This document shows positions 22,620 to 36,400 of a stretch of 64,000 nucleotides of DNA, in pieces. Location: contig NC_092564.1 in assembly GCF_037975245.1 (NCBI RefSeq), positions 26,954,984 through 27,018,983 of the forward strand, in the 5' to 3' direction. Below the pieces are notes generated by a model, which was given only the letters and a program-made list of their open reading frames with translations, was not told the origin of the DNA and did no database searches. Position 1 is the stretch's first letter. Every line of letters starts with the position of its first letter. Origin of the DNA: Apostichopus japonicus (taxonomy: Eukaryota > Echinodermata > Holothuroidea > Aspidochirotida > Stichopodidae). A program made the translations under genes and the position numbers.

Positions 22620-24300
22620 GTGACTAACATAGTTAAAGACTGCTCATAAGGGAAAAATAAAAATAAACATACTTTTATTTGATATCAGTTAAAAATAATC
22701 CCCAGTTTTTGTCAGAAGATTTGAACAGGAAATCAGGACTTTATGAAGTCAACACATCCAACAAATAAAATGAACCATATTAAACTGAAAACTGCTAAAA
22801 ACAAATGGTGACAAACACCTACTGAAAGACAATTATTTACTATTAATTGATACTTGTAAACTGATTAAAAATAATTGAGAACAATAGTTGTCGGGGCTCA
22901 TCACCCCGAGTTGGTGGGACTTTTCTCGAGTTACGAACGTTAGTGATATCACATCTTTCATTCAATATTGCAAATGCTACTATTAACAGCCGAGACTATC
23001 CTTCTACTGGGCTTTTTCTCTTTGACTAAAATGTAAACTGACGAGTAAAGACGCCGTCCAAACAGAGTTTGAAGCTACGAACTGATCTGATCACAAGATC
23101 ACTCCATTGGAGGCTAATCAAGTCTGAAGGCTAATGTCACCTTTAAACTCATTTTATTAACACATCTACAGATTGATATGTCAACAACTCCACAGCTACA
23201 TTACACAAAATGATTTCACACATCAAAGAAGTGTAAGTGCGCGATAGGAATACGGACAAAATTTTCCAGCCAATCAAAGTGGACATGTCATATACAATGG
23301 ATCTGCTGAAACAACAAATTGAAGCCCAGAGGTCAAGCCCAGAAGTCACTGGTTGACTGGTTCCAATACCGTTCTAGCCATAAATGTCTTTTCTCTTTTC
23401 CATTGTCTACAATTACTCAGTCAGTTTTCTATTATTCACTTACTGTAATAATAATTCATTTCGTTAACGAGCAATGCTAATTACAATAACACTCTAAGTA
23501 CAAGGAAACTAAACCATTTTGCAAGTTGTTAAGAATGGCTGGGTCAGTGGTAACAAGTACTAACTTCAACATACATGCATTCACATTCTAGCACATATAA
23601 TGTAGGTATGCCAAAGCTACTTGGAAGAATATCGACAATGTATACCCTTGCATTTCTCCGTTCGTCTTTAGGGAAAGCCCAATTGTTTTTAAGAAGGCTT
23701 GATGTATGTTGCTACTCATTCAACAGTTACAATATCACATGAAATGTGTAGCCCAGACAACATGCCTACCATGCAAACATCTGTGTACAGCTGCACAGCC
23801 TTCACATGCAAGCACATGGCCTATGTTCTACACGGTTTTAGACTGGATCATGTAATAATCCCAGGCCGAAAAGTAAAAAGCAAATCTAATTTGTCAGGGA
23901 CAAGTTAAAACTTTTGTCAGTTAACTACCCACAAATCTACGTTCACAAAACAATTTTCACAGATATTTCCTTGGTAAATGGTTGCCTAGATGACCTTAGG
24001 GTCCTTGTACTTATCACCAAAAGTGCTTCCACTGTTCTCAATTTTAAATTAAATTTATCAAGATTGTCATGATGTATTTTAGAATAGATATAAAAATGGA
24101 GGGCTGTAAGAAATGTAATTAATTATTAGTTATTTTTTACAATTGAAGTACACTGGTCAAGACTTTTATGTTATAAATTTCAAAATGTTATATCTTGATC
24201 ACATATTTCTTCCTTTTTATACAGAGTTGATAATAAAAAACTGGAACATGAAATATGTTTTTTTTTTCCATCTGCATGATATGGATTTAACGACATATCC
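22620..24300. other. Region downstream of ADAM10; probably includes its 3' UTR
   Basis: Lies 3' of the ADAM10 stop codon on the minus strand. A minus-strand AATAAA occurs near 23153, but the real cleavage site cannot be fixed from sequence alone. No other gene is visible. Confidence 0.3.
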
Positions 24301-24307
24301 AACGAAA

Positions 24308-24499
24308 CTATCTGGTGCGCATTTCTGTGCCAGGTTGCGGTCTGGGTCTTCTTCGTAGAGTGTTGGTGTAGTGGCTGACCTTACGAGCTTGTTTCATGTT
24401 AGGGTTGCTACTAGGGGTGTGGACACTGAAGCATTTGATGAATAGCGCCATCAGTATGATCACCCCAAGACAAATAAGTATCGTAGCCCACCAATACTC
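24308..24499 (-). CDS. ADAM10: ADAM10 exon 14: transmembrane helix, tail and stop
   Basis: Starts [20 protein letters not shown], the membrane helix, then [13 protein letters not shown], which is nearly identical to vertebrate ADAM10. A short tail follows with LRRRPRPQP and a TAG stop at 24308. The tail is shorter than the human one but keeps the basic and proline-rich character linked to ER retention and SH3 binding. Confidence 0.95.
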   Translation of the reverse strand, partial: EYWWATILICLGVIILMALFIKCFSVHTPSSNPNMKQARKVSHYTNTLRRRPRPQPGTEMRTR

Positions 24500-27400
24500 C
24501 TGGAAATACAAGAAAAATAAATAAATAACTAAAAACCATCTCTATGATAACATAAAACTGACTCTCAACAAACTCAGAACATTATAAACTAAAAGTTAAT
24601 TAAAACGACCTTTCATATACATATTTAGTCACAACAAACTCAGAACACTCTACACTAAAAGCCAAATAAAACGACCTTTCATATACATATTTAGTCACAA
24701 CAAACTCAGAACACTATAAACTAAAAGCTAATGAAAACGACCTTTCATATACATATTTAGTCACAACAAACTCAGAAAACTATACACTAAAAGCTAAATA
24801 AAACGACCTTTCATATACATATTTAGTCACAACAAACTCAGAACACTATAAACTAAAAGCTAAATAAAACGACCTTTCATATACATATTTAGTCACAACA
24901 AACTCAGAACACTATAAACTAAAAGCTAATTAAAACGACCTTTCATATACATATTTAGTCACAACAAACTCAGAACACTATACACTAAAAGCTAATTAAA
25001 ACGACCTTTCATATACATATTTAGTCACAACAAACTCAGAACACTATACACTAAAAGCTAAATAAAACGACCTTTCATATACATATTTAGTCACAACAAA
25101 CTCAGAACACTATAAACTAAAAGCTAAATAAAACGACCTTTCATATACATATTTAGTCACAACAAACTCAGAACACTATAAACTAAAAGCTAATTAAAAC
25201 GACCTTTCATATACATATTTAGTCACAACAAACTCAGAACACTATAAACTAAAAGCTAATTAAAACGACCTTTCATATACATATTTAGTCACAACAAACT
25301 CAGAACACTATAAACTAAAAGCTAAATAAAACGACCTTTCATATACATATTTAGTCACAACAAACTCAGAACACTATAAACTAAAAGCTAAATAAAACGA
25401 CCTTTCATATACATATTTAGTCACAACAAACTCAGAACACTATAAACTAAAAGCTAAATAAAACGACCTTTCATATACATATTTAGTCACAACAAACTCA
25501 GAACACTATAAACTAAAAGCTAAATAAAACGACCTTTCATATACATATTTAGTCACAACAAACTCAGAACACTATAAACTAAAAGCTAATTAAAACGACC
25601 TTTCATATACATATTTAGTCACAACAAACTCAGAAAACTATACACTAAAAGCTAAATAAAACGACCTTTCATATACATATTTAGTCACAACAAACTCAGA
25701 ACACTATAAACTAAAAGCTAAATAAAACGACCTTTCATATACATATTTAGTCACAACAAACTCAGAAAACTATACACTAAAAGCTAAGTAAAACGACCTT
25801 TCATATACATATTTAGTCACAACAAACTCAGAACACTATACACTAAAAGCTAAATAAAACGACCTTTCATATACATATTTAGTCACAACAAACTCAGAAC
25901 ACTATAACCTAAAAGCTAATTAAAACGACCTTTCATATACATATTTAGTCACAACAAACTCAGAACACTATACACTAAAAGCTAAATAAAACGACCTTTC
26001 ATATACATATTTAGTCACAACAAACTCAGAACACTATAAACTAAAAGCTAAATAAAACGACCTTTCATATACATATTTAGTCACAACAAACTCAGAACAC
26101 TATAAACTAAAAGCTAATTAAAACGACCTTTCATATACATATTTAGTCACAACAAACTCAGAACACTATAAACTAAAAGCTAATTAAAACGACCTTTCAT
26201 ATACATATTTAGTCACAACAAACTCAGAACACTATAAACTAAAAGCTAAATAAAACGACCTTTCATATACATATTTAGTCACAACAAACTCAGAACACTA
26301 TAAACTAAAAGCTAAATAAAACGACCTTTCATATACATATTTAGTCACAACAAACTCAGAACACTATAAACTAAAAGCTAAATAAAACGACCTTTCATAT
26401 ACATATTTAGTCAAGTTTGTTACGCCTTAAAACTGACACGCAACCAACATATGTGTAAATGACGACATTTCAGTCATTCCATGATAGCTTGAAACCGTTC
26501 TCAAATTCTGCGTAAAAAGTGAAGCTTACCTGAATCCAAGAAAAGACATCCTCGTACAGATCAGGGTTGAAGATAGCTTTGGTCAACCTGGACAATGGTC
26601 CATTGGAGTCGACCAGTCGGCATTTGTAGAAGACGTCGCAGTATCCCAGATAGGCGTTACAAGGAGATCCGGGCTGCTGAAACAGAGCCTTTGTCAGGCT
26701 GTCGCTGCCCATGGGTATCTCTCCGTGAGTTAGGGTGTAATTTTCCATACTCTCGATTTGTGTGCTGCTCTTGCATACACCTACCGAAACATATAAATAA
26801 TCCCTGTTTTACTTTTGAAAGAATAACTTCATGGAGAACAAACATCTGCCTTTATGACATTGCACTTCATTAGTGGTTGAGATCAGTGAAGTATCATTAT
26901 GTCTCAAATTAATATACGAAAAACATGTATAATGCACCATACAAATACAGATGAGAGCAACTATCACACTGAAAGAATTACAAGGCAGTCCTGTAATTGT
27001 TGCAGAGAATTACAAGGCAGTCCTGTAATTGAGAATGCAGAGAATTACAAGGCAGAACTGTAATTGTTGCAGAGAATGCAGAGAATTACAAGGCAGACCT
27101 GTAATTGGTCGCACCCACTCCAGCCCGCTGGACTACCAGTCAGTGTCTGACAGATGAGAGTTCACCTCAGCATCGGAACACTCTCTCAGATACCGAGAGA
27201 GGCTAAGTCATCCTATACATCATCAACGAAGTACGACCACGGTGATGAAAGTTTTTTTGGATAATATTCAGGGATTATCATTTGTGAGTTTAATGAACAC
27301 TTTTGAACGGTAAATCACACTGCAAACAGTGGGATGAAAATGTCATCAAACACACCGTAAGATAAATACCTGTCACTTCAAAAATGTATTGTTTTACTAT

Positions 27401-30400
27401 AAAGCATCAATTACACTGTGACTAAGTCCTACTCGGTGTCTTTCTGTACAGTTTCGTGCAACGGTATGCACAAATTGTTTGCAGCTTTGGCAATTTGGGC
27501 TTAATCATCCATCAAACTTTCCCACAATGATTGGCCTGTATGCTTGACTCCCTGTCGTCTGCAAGCGCTAAAGAAATCTAGCCAATCATGCGAAATGTAC
27601 AAGATCTGATAAAAACAATGGCTTGAGGCCAAATATGCCCTGGAAAGTTATGGGTGGAAGTCAACAACTATTGTTGTATCTCAAACAAGGTTTCATGGAT
27701 ATCTTGTCCTTGAAGTACAATACTCACCTTGAGAAAAATACAACATCATAATAATAATGAAATCCCTGAATGCTGAAGTTAAGTTTGTGTGTATATCTCA
27801 ATTTCTACCAGACATCTATAGTCTTATGACCCATCAAACAGGCAAACGGAATGTGAGAGACAAGAGGCAGGTATTTCTTGAGTAAATCCCACCAATAACC
27901 CAGGCTTGCATAGATGGCATTGTTGTTCAATGGGCATTACCTGCCTTGTTAAACTAAGTGACAAATGTTGGTGTTCATATTTCCAAATATCAGACATATA
28001 AATAGATAACTCACCACCATCCATGCAGCACAGATGACAACTTTGGTCAACTGTGTCGCCCTCTTGTGGAGGTTCGCAGAAGCATTCCTCTAAATCAAAG
28101 ATTAGACACACTGATCCCGAACAAGTCTGTAAATGAAGAGGATTTAAATTTAAGCTTGAGACGAATAAGAAAGAAGCAGAAGAGTTTACAAATGCTGGAG
28201 AATTGGTTACACAGAGAGCAGGACCCTGGTTCCACACACCCCTCCCTTTCCAAAATTCTGGATCCGCCCATGACTAAAATTACCGAGACAAGAACGACCG
28301 ATGCGTCTTCAAAAACATTTCACCTTTGCTGCTTGGATCTTCTCCACTCACTTCACAATGAATTTCATTGGGCTATACTCCCAAATATATATTTATATAT
28401 ATATAACAAAATCAATATCAAAGTTTTGGGTTGGTCTGCATGAAAATTAATATTGAGCTTTTTACGATTTTTTTTTATCATGATATATGAAGTAGATGCT
28501 TGACATCCAATAAGTTTCACACTTTACATTGTGTATTTTGATGTAAAAGTGAAGGTGCGCATTTCTATCTGTAGTTTGTATATCATAAGATGCTAAATGC
28601 ACTGTTATGAGTACTTGTTTCTAAAGGATAGTTTTCAAAATGGGGGCTGGTGGGAGGGGGGGGGGTGGAACCTACAGAGTACCCAAAATATTTTCAAAGA
28701 ATTTGTGTACAAAGTTTTTAATTTCCTTTGTCCACTGCCCTTCTTTTTACAAGATGTGACAGCTTATTGCAATGTTTTTATATGAGATGTAAAAAAACAA
28801 AAATTGATTTACCCCATTCTGGCAAACTTGTTTGAAGTCATTACAGGGTTTGAAGTCTTCCTTAGGTATGGCAGCTGGACATGATGAAGTGCCTCCTGTG
28901 AAAAATCTGTCAAGGATAAATCTACAAACAAGTGTTCATTCTGGTTGCTACTCCTAGTCTTTGTAATTGGATGTGGCGTGGTGTGGCAAAGTGACAAGAG
29001 TTTAACCTTGACTTGATACTGCAGTTTACCCAAGGCACAAAATACTTCATAAGCTAACTGATACTGGCTTGTCTTACTAAATGGCAGGTTTCCTTCCCTG
29101 CAGTGATTGCAACACAACTGTTGCTAGTTTCTTGCATTAGTAAATTACATCAGGGTTTCTATGAAGAGGAACGGAGGAGGAGGAGGAGGAGGAGGAGGAG
29201 GAGGAGGAGGGACAAAGAGACATTCCTCCTGTCCCCCCCACCCCTCTTTTAAGAACTGGGGAAGGATATCACCCTGATTATTTCAAAGTTTTAAAAGATT
29301 AAAAAAATCCTCCGTAATTTTAAAACGTACATCTCTTTTGTTAATATTATCCCTGACAGTGACAATGCGAATTGTGACAAATGTTATAACGTGGAAATAA
29401 TCACACCTTTAGATAGTGTTTAATCGCAATCTTTTCTGAAGGTACATGTTCTGAACTGCAAGTAAAACTTAATCATTATAAACTCCTTCCTGCTCTCTCT
29501 CCCCCCCCCACCACCCCACCTCCCCCACCCTAAAAGAAGAATTATATCTAAAGTTATCACAAAAATTAACACATAGCTTCAATCACGTATATAGATAAGC
29601 TGCCTGTTTAATGACCATAAAAAAGTGATATGGCTGGTTACCAGATACGTCAGTGGGAACTACTTTAATACGGATGGAGGATTATGACATTGAAGCATGA
29701 CACATTAACAAAGCTCATTGCAGCTTATATTTGCTATACAAGGATATCCACATATGGTTTCTTCACTGCAGTCTGTTTCACTTCGACAGACCTCATTAGC
29801 ACTTGCAGCAACATAGAGACAGTTACTGCCACAGCAAGGACCAACCGACGGACTGCAACATAAAAAGAAACCAGAAAAGGTGATTACTTGTGATGTGTTA
29901 TATTTCAGCATATTTATTACAACAGTGAACACCTGTTTTTATGTCTTTTTGTTGTCATCAATGCTTTGACCATTGTTGCCTTTAGGTGATAAATTCACTT
30001 CTTGGACTCCATGGAGACAAAACAAAGCAACTTCAGCTAAGCTTTACTTTTCAGCATGATCATGTTTCACAAACTTTTTACAGACTTTAAATTCCATAAT
30101 TTCAGCATGTTTTAATGGTGAATATCTTGAATAAAAACAAGCATTAATTGCAAAATTCCTAAAGACTCCAGAAACAAATTTTTCACAGACTGTGTTAGAA
30201 TATTATAAACCCCAGGATTTATTTCTTATTTAAATTCAGCAAACACTCCCAGGACAGAGAGGCTGCCAGAAGATGACGAGATATTGAGAGAAGACACTTT
30301 GGGGAAACTTAAAACTTGCTTCTAGATAATATATCAGGAGACCAAAAACTGTAGCGAGTTTATGCTAAGTTAGTACTAACTGAACCTGGGCTTTGGTGGA

Positions 30401-33400
30401 ATTCAATTTGACCACAAATAATGACACTGTTGATCTCAAACCTTAAAGTTTTCAGTGCTGTATTGATTGATGTGTGAATGATAATGTGTTACCTGCACTC
30501 AGCCTTAATGCCTTGGATTATTTTCAGTTTACAGGCTGTACTTGGCAGACTACCGTTGTTAGGTCTGGCATGGCAGCATGGATCATCCAGGCATTGTTCC
30601 TCGTAGCCACAGTCACACTCTTCATCTCCCTCTACAATACGATTACCGCAGACCGGTCGACCAGACTCTGTTGTGAGACATTGTGAGAGATTAAAGTAAC
30701 TAGCTGTGCCTATTATATTACAATGTCTCCCCCACCCAGAAAATATATAGGGTCAAAAATGGCTAAAATGCCCTATTTCCAAGGTTTTTGCCGTTTCAAC
30801 GGGGATGACCTCTCTGACCTTTGACTGAAGTCAAAGAGCATCTTGAACTTCACACGCCTTGTTGCAGATATAATGTATTCACACTAATTTCATGTTGAAG
30901 GGTGACCACCACAACAAACTTCTAATTCTAAATAAAAAATAAAGTGCTTCTTATATTCAATATGGAGGATCCATACATGAAAATGTGAGGAATATTCAAA
31001 TATCCATTCTTGAGATAGATAGGTCTTCATGGTTTGACCTCTACTGACATATACATATATACATATATACACACAGATACACACACATTCATACACGCAC
31101 GCATACATGCATAGATACACCCATACATACACGCATACACGCATACATGCACACTCACACAGGCATGCACCCACACGAACACGCATAAATACACACCCAC
31201 ATACATATTATGGCTCAGATATCACCATATGATTATCAGCAACTGATCTAATAGTAATGAAACATGTTGACATTGCCATAACTTGGTTCTACATGTGTAC
31301 ACTTTATACCAAGTACATACTGTAAATAACAAGTGTTTTTTTTTAGGTAAACTCACCAACGAAGCAGGTTGCCTTTTCTTGCAGCACATTTGTCATGTTC
31401 TCTTTACTGCATGGAGAAAACTTGTTGTTGTTTGGTTTATCACCAGATGTGGCACTGGGATACATAATGTAATTACCCTCATTGCGAGTGCTCGTACTCT
31501 CACCCGGCTTGCAAATGGCTGGGTAATCATGCTGAAGAAATCACAGAGTATGAGTCAAGAATAGTGAGAGCCGAAATTCAGGTAAATCTATTGATATCAA
31601 GAGTATGTACAGTATGAATCATGGTAAATCTTTTGATTAAGAGTATGAACAGTATGAATCATGATAAATCTATTGATATCTAGAGTATGTACAGTATGAA
31701 TCAATATAAATCTATTGATATCCAGAGTATGTACAGTATGAATCATGATAATCTATTGATATCAAGAGTATGTAAAGTTTGAATCACGGTAAATCTATTG
31801 ATATCAAGAGTATGTACAGTATGTATCATGATAAATCTATTGATATCTAGAGTATGTACAGTATGAATCATGATAATCTATTGATATCAAGAGTATGTAA
31901 AGTTTGAATTACGGTAAATCTATTGATATCAAGAGTATGTACAGTATGTATCATGATAAATCTATTGATATCTAGAGTATGTACAGTATGAATCATGATA
32001 ATCTATTGATATCAAGAGTATGTAAAGTTTGAATCACGGTAAATCTATTGATATCAAGAGTATGTACAGTATGTATCATGATAAATCTATTGATATCTAG
32101 AGTATGTACAGTATGAATCATGATAATCTATTGATATCAAGAGTATGTAAAGTTTGAATCACGGTAAATCTATTGATATCAAGAGTATTTACAGTATGTA
32201 TCATGATAAATCTATTGATATCTAGAGTATGTACAGTATGAATCATGATAATCTATTGATATCAAGAGTATGTACAGTATGTATCATGATAAATCTATTG
32301 ATATCTAGAGTATTTACAGTATGTATCATGATAAATCTATTGATATCAAGAGTATGTACAGTATGTATCATGATAAATCTATTGATAACTTTTGTAGACA
32401 CTTTTTGAGAAAATTTGCTGTTATAATTTCACTTTCAATATGTAGATACTTTTTGTGAAAAATTGCTGTTATAATTTAATAGATCAAATTTGATTTGTAG
32501 CAGAAATGTATCGGTACTTTACCGACCTGGTTTAGATACCTCAGTGCATATGAATGTGTAAGATAACTTTGAATGCAGACAACAGTCCCTTCGATATACA
32601 TGTTTCAGTACATTTCCAACCTGGTTTATAAACCTCAGCATATATTAATACATGTGTAAGACTCTTGTCAGCCAACAGTTCTCTCATTTTGACTACAGAC
32701 AACAGTCCCTTCAATATATATATATATGCAAAGTGTTTACTCACAGGTGAGCCATAGTTGTGACCGAGCTCGTGAGCAAAAGTGATGTAGGAAACTTTTG
32801 ATGGGACGGTTGATCCATAGTTCTGGATGGTGACGATACCGGTGTTCAGCGACTGGCTGACCCCTCCAGAAAACGTCTTGTGCTTCTCACATATTCCACC
32901 AGATGTCTCTGTGGATGACATTAACACACCAAAATACAAACCACATGTTGTATCATTTCAAATACTGAAAGGTAACACACCAAAATATAAACCACATATT
33001 GTATCATTTCAAATACTGAAAGGTAACACACCAAAATATAAACCACATATTGTATCATTTCAAATACTGAAAGGTAACACACCAAAATACAAACCACATA
33101 TTGTATCATTTCAAATACTGAAAGGTAACACACAAAAAAAACTTGTATATATACTTGTACGGAAGTGAATGATGTTTAGATTCCAATAACATTCTGCTTC
33201 AGGAGGCAGATTCTAACAAAAATAAGATAAAGGTTCAACAAACAGCTGGGACAGACAAGTTTGTTGGAACATTGTGCAAATGAAAACTAATATAAGTTCT
33301 AGCAAGGACAGAAGGTAGGTAGATAGGTAGGTAGGTAGATAGATAGATAGATAGGTAGATAGCTAGCTAGAAAGATAGATAGGTACGGAGAAGAAAGAAA

Positions 33401-36400
33401 AGTGGGAGACAAAGGGAAAAGGAAATGGAAGGAGATAAACTGAAGGTAACCAGTGCAGAGAGAGAGAGTTAAAAGAGAGAGAGAGATTTAGCAATTGAGT
33501 TTAAAGAGGGAAGGGAAGTGCAGAGGCAACATGGGGGGGGGTGGTGTATGGACAGGATGCATAGTGGAATGGAGAGGAAGGAGTGAAAAGAAGGGGTCGG
33601 GAGGGGGGGATGGTGGATGGGAGAAACAAGCGATTTAGTCATTCTTTTCTTGGATGTTATGACTATGAAGTTGAACAGTGCAATGGTGTTGCAACCACAA
33701 TCATTCCCTGCTTAAGTCATTGTCCAATATAGTGTGGTTTGGAAGGTTGTTGAAGCCTCATCCAGCTAGATAGTTCTAGTTTTGACTGTGGATCTATGGC
33801 AATAGAAACCTTTCTGAGGGTTGTCTTAGTGTCATCATTAAGTTATACACAACAAAAAGTCCAGATAAAATGACATATGTGGTAGTGCAGGATGGTGTGT
33901 AACCGTCTGTCTTTTTCGTGTGACTGGTGAAAGGATCAACTTTCTGAAGCTTGCAGCCAAAACACCTGAAGCAGACACAACACTGGAAATTAACACGCTG
34001 AACAGACGTGCAGTTATGTGTTACTTAACTAATGGAAAATCTGTCAACCACAAGCAGACCCCACAAGTTTCAGTGACTGGCTCTTTGGCTATGAGTCAAC
34101 CACAAGCAGACCCCACAAGTTACAGTGACTGGCTCTTTGGCTATGATCTCAGGTGCAGAGAGGGTAAACAGTGGTTGCTAGAAATCTGAACTAAGGGGAG
34201 GTAAGACTGGGGTGGAATGTGACAATAAGAAGGGAATTTTGACATTGTCTCTAGTTCTCTTGGGTTTATCTCTCTCTGAGGACCGAGGATCTTGGAAGGG
34301 AAAGAAACTCTTTGAATGACTTGATAAATTCTGCTGGTACTGTGTCTCCTATAGAGCAACAATATGCCACTTTCTGTAAAAGGTGAAGGAATCTGGAGTC
34401 AACGGAGCTCAAAACAACACAGGTGTACAGCTTGACTGTACAGTCTAACAATGGTGTGAAAGGCTTGCAGATATCTGGCATTTTTTTCTACCCACATTTA
34501 TACAGTAGCTATTTAGATAAGCATGTAGGTATGACGTTTGCCACTGAAAGTGACTTTCTGAAATAAGTTCGACATTTAAATGTTCATGTAAAACTGTTGA
34601 CTTTAGTTGCTACTATTTCTGCATTTGCTACCCAACTGATAGGGATATATTTTACCCAGGTGTCTTGTTCTTTGAACCAAACTGAAGCAAATATGGAACA
34701 AAATACTAAACAATCCTGCAAGGTCTTCTTGCTTATTTATTCTTTCTTATATTTATTCAAGTAAGGGAAAAAACTACTGAACAAGCCTGGTAAATTTTTT
34801 ATTTTATATAGAGGCGAGACTTACTTGATTCAGGAGATCCGACCCATGCAAGACCAAGCACACCGTCGTTAAAATCTCGGTCAGCAAAGACATAGGCCAA
34901 GCAGTATTGGTCGTGATTCTGAAGGGAATTTAGCTCAAGAAACTTCTCCACACCAATGAATTCATCAGCAAATGGGTTTCCTGCCACATCCTTATCCTCG
35001 GATGTGTTAACCTACAAAGATAAATCGACAAATGAACACAATCATACATTTTTGGAGCTAACAAAATTAAAATAACAAATATTATACTTTGCACTTCCAC
35101 ATTTAGCTCTTAAGTGGAAATTTTTTTCATATTACTTAGATCCATAGATTGTATCCTTGGGTAGGCCAGTAGCTAAGTCAGTACAATTTAAAGTTAACTA
35201 ACCATAGGATTTGTCTTTAAGAGACCAGATCTTAGGTTATTAACTAATTTAATTATGTGACACAATTTGTACAATGGATTGCTATAATATCGATCTTTCT
35301 TCTCTGTTAACTTTGCAGGTGAGCATGTAGATGTGTCTCAATGAGAGTGTCCAGGTTCTTGCCAGAGAAAGTCTGATGACAATTTCAAGTTTCCCATTTC
35401 AAATGAAAATTTGAGAGGATTGTGAAGATGATGATGAAACTAACCAGTCCGCAACTTCAATTTTTTTCAATTTCAAATTTATTTCTCATATGTTTGTACA
35501 AGATAAATACAATGAAACATTGAAGTAGGTAGATTAATATTTGAAGCAGGGCACTAGTAAAACAGCAAGGCTGTTACCTCAGCTAGTGGCCAGGACCACT
35601 GACGTCAAGGCCACTCGTTCTGCATTTAGTCGGTGAAACTGTAAACACAGCTCATGATAATTCTGGGTCCCTCCCTCCCCTGTGGTTGGGCAGAGCCAAA
35701 AACTTGACAAACAAACATGCTCACTGTGATAATGTGGGATGCCGGTTGATTGTTGATTACCGAAATAGAGAGACCGTAGACCAACTGGATGATATCAACT
35801 TGCAGGTGTTTCTATTGACCCTTAACCAAACTCTTTAATCACATTTACTTCCTCAAAACATCCTCTTTCCTCAATGACAGCAACTATTTAGAGCTCACCT
35901 TGATACGGTCAATGATGAAGTCGAGATTCTGAAAAGGGCCAAACGTTTCGTGACTGTAGATTTGGCTGACGTGGGACACGTGGTTGTTTAGTGAGGTGAT
36001 GACCTCCTGAACAGCGGTGTCTCTGTTGCCGTCGTAGTAATGCTCCCAGAAGGTATGATCCGCCTGTAGAAACAGATGGCAGGACGTCTGTGTGTTGCTC
36101 TGACGTCTTCTTCTGTTCTGATGGTTCGGATGGGAGTACTTATTCTCGCCTGCCACGTGAGGCTTCTGAGACCAGTTTACAGATCCCTGGAAATATTTGA
36201 GGCCAATATCGATAATTATTGCAGATGTTTAAAAGAACTTCATCCAAGATAGCAGACAAGCTACATCTATGACATTCTTTTTCGTGTCAAAATATCGGGA
36301 ACAAATCAGGTACCACAAAAATTTGATTGGTTACGAAATAGTTTGGAAATTTGAAGGTACGAGATTGTTTTGTTTTTTGGCCAGAACCAAAAGCTCTGCT

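Noticed and set aside
28255-28275. hAT-type end GGATCCGCCCATG
   Set aside because: No matching inverted end or 8-bp duplication was found nearby.
30890-31186. Cys/Val/Arg-rich minus-strand frame of 98 codons
   Set aside because: Produced by a CA/TACA microsatellite in ADAM10 intron 8.
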